Positions 35,796 to 47,959 of a stretch of 64,000 bases of DNA are shown piece after piece. A program made the position numbers and the translations under genes. The notes under the pieces are model-generated. The model did no database searches. It saw only the letters and a list, made by a program, of their open reading frames with translations, and was not told the origin of the DNA. The stretch covers positions 372,001 to 436,000 of the forward strand of contig NW_002476484.1 in assembly GCF_000189635.1 (NCBI RefSeq). The letters are read 5' to 3'. Every line of letters starts with the position of its first letter. The first letter of the stretch is position 1. This DNA is from Tetrahymena thermophila SB210 (taxonomy: Eukaryota > Ciliophora > Oligohymenophorea > Hymenostomatida > Tetrahymenidae).

Positions 35796-38700
35796 TCAAA
35801 ACTCCTCATCAAAGTCATCATCATCTGAATCTTCTTTCAACGATTTTCTCTGTACATTTCTTGATGATGCTCTTTAATTACTTTATTAAGCTCTGCTAGA
35901 TTAACCTCTGTTATGTCCAACAAACTCTTCTTCCTCCTCTTCATCAAAATCATCATCTTCAATATCAATTTCTTCAGGTTCAGCCCTTTATTTGGTGTTC
36001 CTTTAGTTATTTGGATGGTTGGCTGCTAATAAAGCATTCTTAACATTTTTCACTTCTTCCAAATTAGATTTTAAAATTTTACCAGGTCCTCCACGAAGCT
36101 GTTGCTGTTGTTATTGTTGAGATCTTCTATTAGGTTAAAATACAGCTTCTTCTTCTTCATCAGACTCAATTTCCATCATTTACTATTAACCTTTCTTTGA
36201 TTATTATGGATTGGGTACTTAAACATTTTATTTTCCTTTCTTTTAGGCATTTCCTACAGCTCCTTTGTTAGCTTAGTTTCCTTTAGTTCCAGCTGCTTGT
36301 TTGGGTTTAGGCTTCTCTTTCTTGTATTTTTTATCATCAAAAGTCTCTTTTTTGAAATTAGATATTTTGCTGTCAAGTTCATCAATTAATTGCTTTTACT
36401 CCTATGATTAACGAGGCATTTTTTTGGTTTTTAAGATTATTGCCTTGAAGTTTTCTAAAATAATGGGAATATTCAATTTCTCTCTATATTTAGATTCAAA
36501 GTGTTCCAATAGTTTCTTTAAGCTCTTTTCATTGTACGAGAACATTTTAAGAGCATGAGAGATATTAATCCATTCCTTTTCAGTGTTAACTAAAGTGAAA
36601 CGTTAGCAAAGTTTATCAACAAGAGACTCTGCTTATTTATCCTTATCGATATGTGGTAACACATTTTCACAAAAGTTATTAAAGATAGACTCATTAATAT
36701 TCTCAGTAGATAATCTGCCAATCAATTCAGGCAACAAATTGTAAATAGCCTTGGGATCTTTCTTATTCAACTCATGGAAGAATAACTTAACCATATTTTG
36801 AATTCTTGGTAAATTATTTTTAATTGTAAATAAATAAATTAAATGGAAATAAAATATTAGATATACCTCTAATCAGAGTCTTCAATTAGAATTGCAATAG
36901 AGGAGATTTCAGCTTTGACCTTAAGCATATCGTTAAGCACTAAGTGAGTTATAACCATCAAGCAGGTCTTTCTAACTCTAACATCTTTGTCAGAAAGTGA
37001 CTTGTAGACAAAGTGTAAGTATCTTTCAAGTATGATAGGATATCTATGATAGAGGTCACCAATACCAATTAAGATATTTGTTTTAACGATTGCATCAGCT
37101 TAAGATTCCAACATATTGAAAATTAAATCAAGATTTTTCTTACATACTTAAGAGGAAACACACATAAATTTAATTAAACATAGCATTGCAACTCTGTCCA
37201 AAATAACATTTCTTCTTAATTTATTATTGATATTATCTGCTTCGCTTCTTTGAGCTAAACTTAGTGAATTGAACATATTCCAACATATTTTTGTTGCGAT
37301 ACTACAGAAGTAGCTATAAATTGGAGACTCGATGATGAGTTTATCCTAAATACTATGCAAAGTTCTTTGATGTTCTTCAAATTCAGCCTCGAAACCTCCA
37401 TTGATCTTATCTTTAAATAGAAAATAAATGACCAATTTTAATCAAAAGCTCTTTAAAAATATAAACAAATTACCTATGTCTTTATCTTCATTGTCATTAG
37501 CATCATTTTACATTTCCTTCTATTTGTTGTTTTCAGCTTCTATTCTACGTTTATTCAAATATTCTTCGATTCTATCACAATGCATCAAGAATTTTAATGC
37601 ACTATTACCTGCAACGTACAAGACTTGAGCTAGCTTATGCTCATAGGCTTTGCTTGTAAGAGGCTTTTAAACTCCATCATCCTTTTTGTTATCTTTCTCA
37701 AGCTGCATTTCTAAGTCATCTTTATTCTAATTAGGTTCATCTTCTTCTTCATCAACAGCACCACCTTCATTAGCAATTTTCTTTTCAAACAAAAATTGGC
37801 TCATTTTTTTAATTAAATATTTTATGATAGTTTCTGGGTTTGTAAATGTTAAAAATGTCAATCTGATGATCTGTTCACATGACAAGAACCACTCAGAATC
37901 TTCAGTTCCGTGACCCCTGATTAGAAGAACTGTTAAAATTTGAGCAATAGACTCAATAATAGCCTTGTTATCTTCTGATTTTACCTATTCTGAAATGCAA
38001 GCAATTTCTTTGACAATAACCCAGTCAACTTTATTGACGAATTTCTTATAGTAATTGAGGATGTCTTTTGTTAAATTTAATATTAATTTAAAATAATTAA
38101 ATCAAATTTCTAAATTACTCTTAAAGCTTTCAAGTTTCATGCTCCAATTGCTCTTTTATCTGCTACTGATAATACGAAGAATTTGAATAGCACTTCTCAT
38201 CTCTTTTTTTTGTAAAATAAGTTCTTTTTCATATTCTAAACTTTCTTGCTCAGTTCTTTCACGGTTAGGATCAGCTTCACATAAACGTCTAAAATTTTTA
38301 GTGAATATTTCCCAAACTTCAGCAAAAACCTAATCTTGAATAGGATAGGCCTTAAGATTCTAGCTTTTAAGTTCTTCTTAAGATATCTTATGTGTGTCCA
38401 TCATGCTTAAGAGCAATTCTTCAAAGCTAGAAGCTTCAGTTATGTTAGTATCTATCATCAAATTGATCAAATTTTTAGCGATTCTCTAAGGCTTTTGTTC
38501 CTAAAATAATTTATAAATTGATAAAATTTTACAGATTTTAATAATAATTTTTACTTTATTATTCATGTATATAGACCAATATGTTTGCATAACTTCTTCT
38601 TTGACAGCTTTTTCCTTTGACCAAATTAAAACTATCATTTTCTTAATACCAAGCTCGCTAGTTGTGATGTTATACTTCTTTAAGTACATCAAAAGTCTAA

Positions 38701-41360
38701 TAGTTTCTAAAACATCATAGACACTCTTGGAACCAAGAAGCTAAATTAAAATAGGGATAAGAATATCAAGTGCATGCAAAAAATCTTAATATTCCTAATA
38801 TCTGCTTTATAATTAAGCAATTTAAGCCATCTAAGCTTTTATACTTTTTTGTCTGGTTGTTAAGCTTTCAATTTCATCCTGTTGTAAAAGCAATTCAGCA
38901 CTTTTCATTAAAAAAATATGTGAAAATTTAATGTTTCTATTTAAATTATCAATTTGAGAGAAATTTATATCCATTGATTTATTAAATTTCTATGTTTTAA
39001 TATTGATTTCTTTTATTTTCGAAAGATTTTCTCAAACGCTCAAATTTAATAAAAATCATTTTCCAAAAATTTAAAGCAAAAAACAATTTTTAAGCTTTAA
39101 AGGAAAAAACAATATTAAATCTTTAAAGGAAAAAATAGTGTTTAATATTTAAAAGAAAATATAATGCTTAAACTTTAAAGTAAAATTTTAGTTTTAAATG
39201 AAGTATTTTTAATTATTACGGGTCTTCAGATTGAGTGATTTCTCTGAGTCTTTCTTCAATCTTTTCAAGCTATTCTGCACATGATAAATTTTACATATCA
39301 AGCTTTTTGATTTCTTTAATGACTTATTCTTTTGTGATAAACTTTCCATCTTTGTTGGTTTGGTAGATATAAACATAATAATTAACTACTCTGCTAATCA
39401 ATTAGAGAGCTTTTCTTCTGACAATAGCACCTTTATATTTATTAAATATTATTTATTTATAATTTATTTTAATTTACTTACCAACATCTCTAGTTCTGCT
39501 AATAGCAGCTTTTAATATTTATGGTAAAAATTGAGGTGGGATAGCATTGTTCTCGCATAAATCGGCTAATATTGTTAAGACTTATGCACGACTGTAAGCA
39601 TGCTTATCATAAACTCTGTCAATTAAACGATCCAAAAGTTTTTCTTTTTACTTTATCTTTGATTCTTCATTTAAAATGAATTCCTCATCTTCTTCGTTTT
39701 AAGCAGTAAGCACATTTTTTAAAATATTTCCCAAAATTTCACAGACAGTATTACGCATTAAATAGGATTCAGAATCAAATAATGTCAAGAAGCATGATAA
39801 ATTGTTAATGAAAATTTTAGGCAAGTGGTTACTTAAAATAGAGAAGAAATCTCTAGCATTTTTAAATACCTTATTATTTTTATTATAGAATGAATGAATA
39901 ATCACTTATTTCGTTTTCAAATAAAAAATTTACTGTATTTTCAGAAGAAGGGCTTGTTTTTTCTTGCAAGAAAGTGACCAATATTTGTAGCAAATCGAAA
40001 GTAAATTCCTTTGAAAAGATTAAATTTTTATCATTATAAAGATCAATTATAAAATCTGCAATAGGCTGAACTAAATTTTCGTCTTCATAGATAAGATTAA
40101 TGAAATTAAGTTAAACTTGCTTCAATTCTTATTTGTTATACTCAGAAAATACTCTCATGACAGTTCTAATAATAGCAAATATATTGGTACGAGCCTTTTC
40201 TGCCCTAATGAAAGGCTTACTTTCGAGTAATCTTAAAGCAGTAGCCAAATAATATTTATAAAATTCCTCATCAATAGATTTCTTTTGGTAAAGAGTTTTG
40301 AGATCTAATTAAAGAGTCTTCTATAGCAAATCTATGCAAATTCTTTGCTTTTCAATTAGATTATCATAATTTTCTTCTCCACCTGTATTCTTTTTGCCTT
40401 TGAAATATTAATAAGTGATTTAATACATTTTTATCAGAAAAAAATCATAGGCATTTTGTTGATAGTTTAAATTTAATTTTTGTTTTTAATTTGGTCCAGC
40501 AATTTACTTTCAAAAACTTGTTGTGATTAATGATTAAAATGTTTTTGGTAATTTGCTCTAATAACAAAAAAATTTTATGTATGTTATTTCAAATAAAATT
40601 TTCAAATTTCATCAATTTAGAGGGATTTATTAATTTTTATTTGAATAGAATATTTTGATTTATTTAATTATTAGTTTATTTTAAATTCCATATTTCCATT
40701 TTGTTTGATAGTTAATTGATTCATTCATTTTAAAGCTTACCTTTCTTATTTTGATGAGCTTCGTCATTGTTATCTTCCTTCATTGTTGATATACGTCTTA
40801 TGCATGTGTTTCTAAGGAAGAAGGTAGTCAAAAATATAATCATTTTCAAAGAATGTCTATCATCTGCAAGTACTTCAGGAGCAATATTCTGATTCTAGCA
40901 ATCCTCTTTTACTCTTCTCAAATGCGAATTTAAATATGTAAGAAGCAATTCTCCTGTTTATTCAATTGTGGATAGACTAAACTTGATTAAATTTGGAGAT
41001 TCACTATTTTTTGAGCCGAAATTATCGATCAGAAAGTAGAGTATATCGAATCTAATTTAAATACGTTAATAAGGGTTAATATTTGCTAATCCTTAAAAAT
41101 AATTTTCATTTTTATTCAATTTATATTTGCAAATGACTGCTGATGTTTGTTTGATAACAATTATTAATTTACCTTTCGTGCTACTTTATTTCAGTATAGT
41201 CCTCGACAAAGGCAGATTCTAATTCTTTCAGGGTTCTATTCATTCTCTTATCTTCCATATTTTTTATTCTCCTCTATTCTTCCGCATTGACGCAATATCT
41301 CTCGTCTGCAGACTTCAAGATGTCTTCGTAAGTATAAGGAAATACGAAATAATCAACCAT
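35796..41360 (-). CDS. CAP-D2: Condensin complex subunit 1 (Cap-D2, HEAT-repeat)
   Basis: A large minus-strand gene of about ten exons, starting MVDYFVFPYTYEDIL at 41360 and ending DDDDFDEEF. Hallmarks of the Cnd1/Cap-D2 family run through it: GIKKMIVLIWSKEKAVKEEV near the middle (compare the family's LVWSKE..VKEAV), VKLFFHELNKKDPKAIYNLL with PELIGRLS (family: LFFHEL..KDNAIYNLLPDIISRLS), and RFTLVNTEKEWINISHAL with SLKKLLE. The rest is helical HEAT-type repeat. The C-terminal ~250 residues are Gln/Glu/Asp/Arg-rich and disordered, as in other family members. The protein is the HEAT regulator of condensin, needed for chromosome compaction. Ciliates can have separate Cap-D2 paralogues for the two nuclei; I cannot tell which this is. 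One intron (about 38970-39225) holds a 26-bp tandem repeat. Confidence 0.92.
39070..39199. repeat. 26-bp tandem repeat, five units, in a Cap-D2 intron
   Basis: The word TTTAAAG (one unit TTTAAAAG) recurs at 39070, 39096, 39122, 39148 and 39174, exactly 26 bases apart, each followed by an A-rich tract. Unit type TTTAAAGGAAAAAACAAT plus eight bases. Units differ by a few substitutions. Confidence 0.75.
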
Positions 41361-41543
41361 TTTTAATTCACAATATTCTGCTTTTTAGTTTATGTATAAA
41401 ACGTTTTCCTACTATGAATAGTATATTGATTCAATCCTTTATTAACTAACTTGATAAAAAGATTTCTAATGATTTGTTTAATTTTCTTACAAATAATTAA
41501 TCTTATATTATATTTTGTTAATTTCTAATTATCAAATAATTTT

Positions 41544-41587
41544 GAAGAGCGCTAAATACTCTATCTATTTAACAAATAAAGCTCTTC
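41544..41587. repeat. Inverted repeat GAAGAGC / GCTCTTC
   Basis: Seven-base perfect arms (41544-41550 and 41581-41587) separated by 30 bases, between the Cap-D2 start (41360) and the 3' end of the next minus-strand gene (41633). It could help separate the two transcripts; this is inference. Confidence 0.4.
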
Positions 41588-41632
41588 TTAAATCAAATCA
41601 AATATCATGAGGTCAATCAATCAATTAATTAA

Positions 41633-42218
41633 TCAACCCTCTTTTTATTTGCTATATATTTTTAATATATATTGTGCAAACACCTATCCTCTTAAGTATA
41701 AACTGTATTCATTTATTAATGATAATGATACACGATCACATAAATAAATATCTTTCTCGCCAAATTTTATTAGTTTCTTTCTTTTTAAAGGAGATAAAAT
41801 TTCTTTAAATAATTTAATTTTTTGTGAATCAATAAATGCAAAATAACTGTTTTTAAAACTCTAAAAGAATAACAGCAATTTCCATTATGATCATTAAACA
41901 ATCAAGTATTTATCAAAAAAATTATGTTAAAACAATTATTACATTTTAAAAATATTTAAAAGTTACTCTTAACTTTAACAAATTAAATTTGAATAACAAA
42001 TAATTTAGATTGTTTTATTTTTATAAATATATATTTGTAAAAGCATATATTTATTTTTATTTCTTTGTTCTTTTCTTAAAATAGCTTTTTTTCCTAAATT
42101 TTACTTGCCTTTCTTGTTTTTATGATAAATAATTATGGCCACAGATAACTTTTATTTCAAAATGATCTTTAAATGTTTGAAAATATTTACTTAACAAATT
42201 ATTTAAGGTTGTGTTTTT
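41633..42218 (-). CDS. Unrecognised small protein, 5' end unresolved
   Basis: Two minus-strand exons with clear coding character: 42218-42105 (38 codons, containing KYFQTFKDHFEIKVICGHNY, ending QKQERQ before GTAAAA) and 41860-41633 (76 codons including TGA). They join in phase 0 at both borders. The second exon reads SFKNSYFAFIDSQ, then LSPLKRKKLIKFGEKDIYLC and ends YSKQKEG. Composition (Gly, Cys, Asp, Trp-poor, Lys-rich) and GC are above spacer level. No in-frame ATG was found at the start; the first exon may lie further upstream, toward 42520, where a short MDITVLTFLL frame occurs. I do not recognise the protein. It sits head-to-tail behind Cap-D2. Confidence 0.42.
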
Positions 42219-43005
42219 CTTTTTTTGTTTTTGTTTAATAAAAATAATTTTAATTATTATTTTAAAATAAATTCACTTTAAAATAAAAAATATGAATTGA
42301 ATTAAAAATTAGTTTTGAAAAATTCAGAATTAAATTTTTTTTTTTTAAATAAATTTTATTGAAATATTAAAAATTAATTTTATTAAAAAAATTAAATTAA
42401 ATTTTAATTTCAGAATAGATTTTATTGATAAGTTAATTAAAAAAATCTATTTTTTTAATGAGAAGGAATAGATTTATTGAATTATAAATTTTTTGATAAT
42501 AAGAAAGTTAAAACAGTTATATCCATAATGTTATTATTTATTCATTTTATGAATGAAACCAGCTGCTTGTATATTTATTATAAATAGAGAGCTGTTTCAA
42601 ACTATATCCTATCTTATTTATTTTTTTTAATATATGAAGGTAAAAGAAAAAATTCAGTTCACAATATTAAATAGTTTAAAAAATAATTAATTAATTAATC
42701 AATCTTTATAACTTAAATTTCTTTTTTTTTAAGAATAACTCTATCAATTCAAGCAAATTACAAAGCTACCTATCTAGCTCTCTAACATTAAGATAATAAA
42801 TAAAGGAGAAATTATTAACACTACTTAATACTATCATACATAAATAACTAGCAATGAACGAGAACCGTACTTGATTTAGTTTTCATATAGTTGTTTGATA
42901 ATTAATTATTAGACTTCCTTATTTATTAGCTAAATAAAAATTCATTAATTAGCTTTCAAATGCTGATCTAATTTATTTAATATATTAGTTGAAAAGAAAA
43001 AGAAG
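42219..43005. other. Intergenic between divergent genes
   Basis: AT-rich with a weak hairpin at about 42557-42600 (GAAACCAGCT / AGCTGTTTC) and possible upstream coding traces of the minus-strand gene. It should hold the promoter of the docking-complex gene. Confidence 0.4.
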
Positions 43006-45204
43006 ATGGAAGAGCTAGAAGAGTACTAGCGCAAATTCCGTAATCTCGAATCAGATAGAAAGGCATACGCAGAAGAAACTGTAGCATTAATAAAGAAGTA
43101 GAGAGGTATTGTTGATAAGCTCAAAAATGAAAATTAGCAGCTAAAAGACATTATTGTAATTAATTGCTGAATATTTTTATAAATAACAATTTTAAATATT
43201 TAATTTGAATTTGAAACAGAAAATGCAAACTTTAATCAAAACAATCGAACTAAAAATGAAAATAATTTTGTTCAAAGCTTGAGTTTTACTTAAAGCTTCA
43301 ACATAAGTATTAAAACTGTTGCAAATTAAATAAAAGAAATGTTATAAAAAAACAATTTTTAAAGTGCTAGATTAAATAAATTAAAGTTATTATTAAAATG
43401 AATGATGTCAAAATCTTTGTTATTTGTTATTTTTAAATAGTTTTTCATTTAAAATAGTCTAAAATGAATGCTTAGAAAATTCAGCAATCAAACACGATGT
43501 ATGGAAAACCTAGCAGCGATAGCTTAGTTGAAGAATTAAAGCAAAAAATAGAAGTTGAAAGACGCTAATAAATGGAAATTGAGAAACATGTTGTCGACTT
43601 CTAAAAAAAAATAATTGAAAAGCGTTCTAATATTGGTGGGTATAATGCAGGAGCTGAGAACGATAGCTCGTTAGCTAAATAAATAAAAATTTTGGAAAAT
43701 AGGCTTGATAAAGCAAATTAAAAGTTTAATGAAGCTATTGCTGTAAATAAGTAATTAAGACAGTAAATTGACTCATTGAGAAGAGAAAGAGTTATTTTTG
43801 ATAACTTATATAAAAAACTTGAAAAAGAATTGCATGAAAAAAGAAAGCAAATGGCCAACATTATCGAAACAGCAAACACTGCTTACGAAGAAAGAGATAG
43901 AGCCAATGATTAAATTTAAAATCTTAAAATGCTTGCCAAAAAAGAATCAGAAAACTTCGAAAAAGATTTAAGAGAATTATCACATATCATGGAAAAGAAT
44001 AAAAAGGCACTTGATTACATCAAATTAACCGAGAAAAATAGAGATGATAACAAATTAAATAATGACTTACTTGATTCTGATAAATTCGCAAGAACAACTT
44101 CCTAAAAGTAATTAATTTTCTATTGAAATAATAATTTCAGAAAATATCATTTTTTTTATAGCAAAATTCCTTTTTAATTTATTGAATAAAATTCCATTTA
44201 ATTTTTTTTATGAATGCAAACTTTAAATTTAACAGGCTTTACAAGGATAGAAATGTAAATTAAACTTAGAGTGAAAAAATTCAAAGATATGAAGAAGATT
44301 TCGCTAAAATTTAAGCAGCTACCAAGGTTAATGACTTTGAAAAGCTTGTTAACACATTTATTGAGAATGAAGAAAAGGTAAAATAAAAAATTTAAAAAAA
44401 TACTTAAGATAAAAATTTATTAATTAAAAATAGAATTTCTAAACATTTAAATTCGTAAATGAACTCTCTAATGAAATTGAAGAACTAGAGAAACAAATAG
44501 GTGAATTGAGGGTATTTAATTGATTAATAAAATATAGATTGTTTTTTAAGCTTAATTGTAAGATTTCACTTTTATATAAAAAAAGTCTGAATTAGATCAA
44601 TACAAAGGTGGAAGCAATATGGATATTTAATATAAGAGAAAGATTAAAGAATTTGAAGAAGTTATGACAAGGGCAGAAAACAAGAGTGAATCTTATGAAT
44701 TCAAGCGTCATGATGCTTAAAAGCTTATAAATAGTCTTACAAATTGGATTGAAACTCTCTTCAATACAATCGAATGCGATAAGAAGGTGGCTAAAGAACT
44801 AGCTGGTTCACACAGTGTAACTGATGGTAATATGATGATATTCCTTGCTATTATTGAAAATAAAGTAAATTAGATTGTTTAGGCTTTCTCTGCCATTGAT
44901 GCCTAAGGAGCAAATGAAAACTATCACACTCTGCTTCAAAATGTATCTAACCTCTCAACTGCTCTCATGGCAAATAAACAAAGATAAGATGCTCCAGGTA
45001 AATAAAATAAATTAACAATAAAATTAAAACAATATTTCAACTAATTTAGATAATGACGAATTCGAAGAGGAAGAAGGAGAAGGAGATAGAATTCTTAACA
45101 TTGAAGACTTTAGAAAGAAAGCTTTAGAAAAACTAGATGATAGAAAATAAACTCAGTAATCTAAGAAGTTACCTAAAGCTATAACCAATAGAAGAAAGCG
45201 TTGA
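43006..45204 (+). CDS. ODA1: Outer dynein arm docking-complex coiled-coil protein (ODA1/CCDC114/CCDC63 type)
   Basis: Starts MEELEEYQRKFRNLESDRKA, the family's opening motif (QRKYR.LE.DRKAY). Further hallmarks are EKRSNIGGYNAGAEN (family: ..MGGVNA..E), KILENRLDKANQKFNEAIA, LRRERVIFDNLYKKLEKEL and EKRKQMANIIETANTAYEERD. Nearly the whole chain is coiled coil; the C terminus is acidic then basic, ending AITNRRKR. At least six short introns interrupt it (for example about 43159-43222, 44107-44234, 45000-45050). The exon at about 43215-43440 did not join cleanly, so residues about 52-110 are uncertain. In other species this subunit anchors outer dynein arms on the doublet microtubule and its loss makes cilia beat poorly. 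The start is the first ATG, seven codons before the conserved motif. Confidence 0.88.
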
Positions 45205-46834
45205 TAGGTAGATAGCTAGAAAGCAAGCAAGCAAGCATTCTTAATATCTAACTAAATAAATTACTTAAATACTTAATTAAAATTTAACTTAACCCAATTA
45301 ACTAACATTTTGCTTATTTTTCTTTTGTAAATTTATTTTTTAAAATAAAACTTTCAATATAAATTTATATAATTATTTTTATTTTCTAAAAATAAATAAA
45401 TAAATAATTAATCACATGTTTGTATATATTTAAAATATTCTTTGTTGATATTAGTTTAATTTAGTCAAATAACTTTATTTTAAATAATTCATTTTATATT
45501 TAAGCTATCATTTAAATAAGCATTTTTCTTGAAACAAATGTGCTTTTAAATATAAAAATTTGATTATATAAAGCTGTAATATATTTTAGATAAATCTTTT
45601 AATATAAATGTTAAACCAGAAAGTTTTATTTAAGTTAAAATCTTTTAAATAGATGTGGTAGAGAGAGTCTTTTATTATTTTAATTTTTTAAGTTCAAAAA
45701 AGGAGAGTTCAAAAATTTTTCTGACAATGTAGAAGAAAAGCTAGATAAAATAAATTTTTTTTGCAAATAATGAAATTCCACTAAAAATACAAACAAAAAA
45801 TATACAATCCCACTCCTCTTACCCCTTATTTTTATATAATATAGAATAAAATTAATATATTATAATTATTTATTCTAAAGAATATTGTGGAAATACAGTA
45901 TGGCAAATACTTTACTCGTATAAATAAGATTAAGGTAAAAAACACAAGAAAAAATGATAGAAAATAAATTTAAAAGTTACTCAGTAAAATTAGAATAATC
46001 TAACTTAATATAAAGTAATTTCTTAAGAAATAGATTGATAGATAGATAGATAGATAGATATTTAAATAAAAAGCAGAGCAAAAATTAAATAGAAAGATTA
46101 ATTAATTTCTTATATAAAAAATGATAAGAAAATTCTGTTTTTTCCCAATATAAAATTGTCTATTTTTGAAAAATTTTAATATCTATTTTAGAAATAATTT
46201 TTTAAAATGTAAAGTAATAGCCATATACATATTTTATTAAAATATCAATTTTTTAGATTCGCAGTTGATAAGCTGACCAATATTCTCTTAAATAGTCTAA
46301 TCATATTAAACTTACTACCATCTTTAAGGATAGCATAAATAAATCAATATACATAATTTAAAGATATCTTATCATTAAATCATTTTTAATAATTGAATGT
46401 CATAAGTATGAAGTAAATATTTATGTATGAAATAAATTATTCTTCTCATAATTATGTTAGAGTTTAACATTATGTTTCATTCATTGTTTTTAAGTACATA
46501 TTTGTTTATTTTTTGTAATTTGCAAGAGTTGGTTTACACTTACAATTTAGAAAGCTGTTTTTTTCTTTCTGAATATAATTAAAAATTCATTAAAAAATGT
46601 TGAATTATATAAAGATATACACTTTCTGATAAAATCTCATTATAGATGAATAATCACATCTCTAATAAATTAATTATAGATAAAAGTTGATTTAATATTC
46701 AGCCTTTACATATATCTATCTATATCTATATTAAGTCATTTCAAAACGAACTTTATAATTAAATCGAAAGTAGATATAATTCATTTCAAAAAAAAATAAA
46801 CAAATTCATTTAAAAGCAATAAAAGAAAATAAAA
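45205..46834. other. Intergenic, AT-rich
   Basis: Tandem plus-strand genes flank it. It includes a (GATA)n run at about 46036-46060 and a higher-GC patch at 46250-46340 with a weak minus-strand frame (LKDGSKFNMIRLFKRIL) that I could not extend. Confidence 0.4.
46036..46060. repeat. (GATA)n microsatellite
   Basis: About six tandem GATA units, intergenic. Confidence 0.8.
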
Positions 46835-47959
46835 ATGGAGATAGTAGATTTAATAACCTCATATTTACCTTATGCACTATATTTGATAGGTTTTTTAGTA
46901 GTATTTTCAATTACAAAGAGAGGATTTAATCTGATTCAATCTTTTTGGGTTCAATCTAACCCTAATTAATGGCTACTAGTTATCTAAAACGGAAAGCTTG
47001 TTAAGGCTGGAGTAGGTCTAAAATGTTTTGTATTGCCAAACTAAACTTATGTAACATTCCCAAGTAAAATTGAAAAGGTTTCATTTAATGCCAACAATGT
47101 CACTAAGGAAATGCAAGGTTTAGAAGTTTCTGGTTTTGCTATTTGGTCTGTCAACAGAGAATCTGATGGTCCTTTTAAGTGCTACAAATATACCCAAGGA
47201 AGCAATGCTAATGAAAACGTTAAAATCATGTGTGAAAGTATTGTTAGACACTAGATTGCAAACCATGCTCTTCAAGAGGTACTAACAAACCGTAATATGC
47301 TCAGAGACAGCATGAAAGTAGACCTCTAGAAGCAACTTTCTGGATGGGGTATTTGGCTAGAAACTGTTGAAATTACTGATGTGAAGATTTGCTCTAAGAG
47401 CTTGTTCGAAGATTTGTAAGCAGAATTCCGTTAAGAAGCTCGTTTGAAAGCTGAGGCTATTAGAGTCGAGACAAATAACAAAGTAGAAAAGAACAGGCTA
47501 GAGTCAGATCTCTTACTTGCTAAAAGCAGAGCTGATACAGAAACTGAAAGAAGCAAATATCAAGGAGAAGAATCTATTAAACGTTAAACTTAGCAAGCAA
47601 TCATTTAGCAAAAAGAATAATCATTAGAACTATAAAGAATCAAACAAGAATAGGAATTGTAGATAGCAAGAATTCAAAAAGATTCAGCAGTATAGCTAGA
47701 AAAGAAGAAGAAAGAGCAAGAGTAAGAAAGATTAGAGAAAGAATTTGCTTTAGAAATGTTTAAGAAAACAGTAGAAGCAGAAAAGAACTTAGACGGTGCT
47801 GCCTTGCAAAAATATATTGTAGATTCTACAGAGAGAATTTACCAAAGACTCCCTCTTAAAGAAATCAGTGTCAATTCTTATATAGGACCTGAAGGAGTTA
47901 GCAATATTTCTGCATTGCTACCAGCCATTAGTATGGTGAATAACTTACAAAAGAAATGA
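46835..47959 (+). CDS. SPFH/flotillin-like membrane protein, copy 1
   Basis: An intronless 374-residue protein. It starts MEIVDLITSYLPYALYLIGF, giving one N-terminal membrane helix. An SPFH (band 7) domain follows (NQWLLVIQNGKLVKAGVG, VTFPSKIEKVSF, MQGLEVSGFAIWSV). Then comes a long Glu/Lys/Gln coiled coil (residues about 195-310, rich in AEFRQEARLKAEA and QKEQSLELQRIKQE) and a conserved C-terminal module, KTVEAEKNLDGAALQKYIVD...IYQRLPLKEI. This is the flotillin/reggie layout, except that a true N-terminal helix replaces acylation. Such proteins form ring or cage microdomains on membranes. A nearly identical copy lies 1.9 kb downstream in the same orientation. Confidence 0.82.

Noticed and set aside
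42810-42890. Minus-strand frame starting MKTKSSTVLV
   Set aside because: Lies in the presumed 5' leader of the docking-complex gene, short, with no splice or composition support.
46250-46340. Higher-GC patch with minus-strand frame LKDGSKFNMIRLFKRIL
   Set aside because: Only about 30 codons, with no splice partners; possibly a relic but unsupported.
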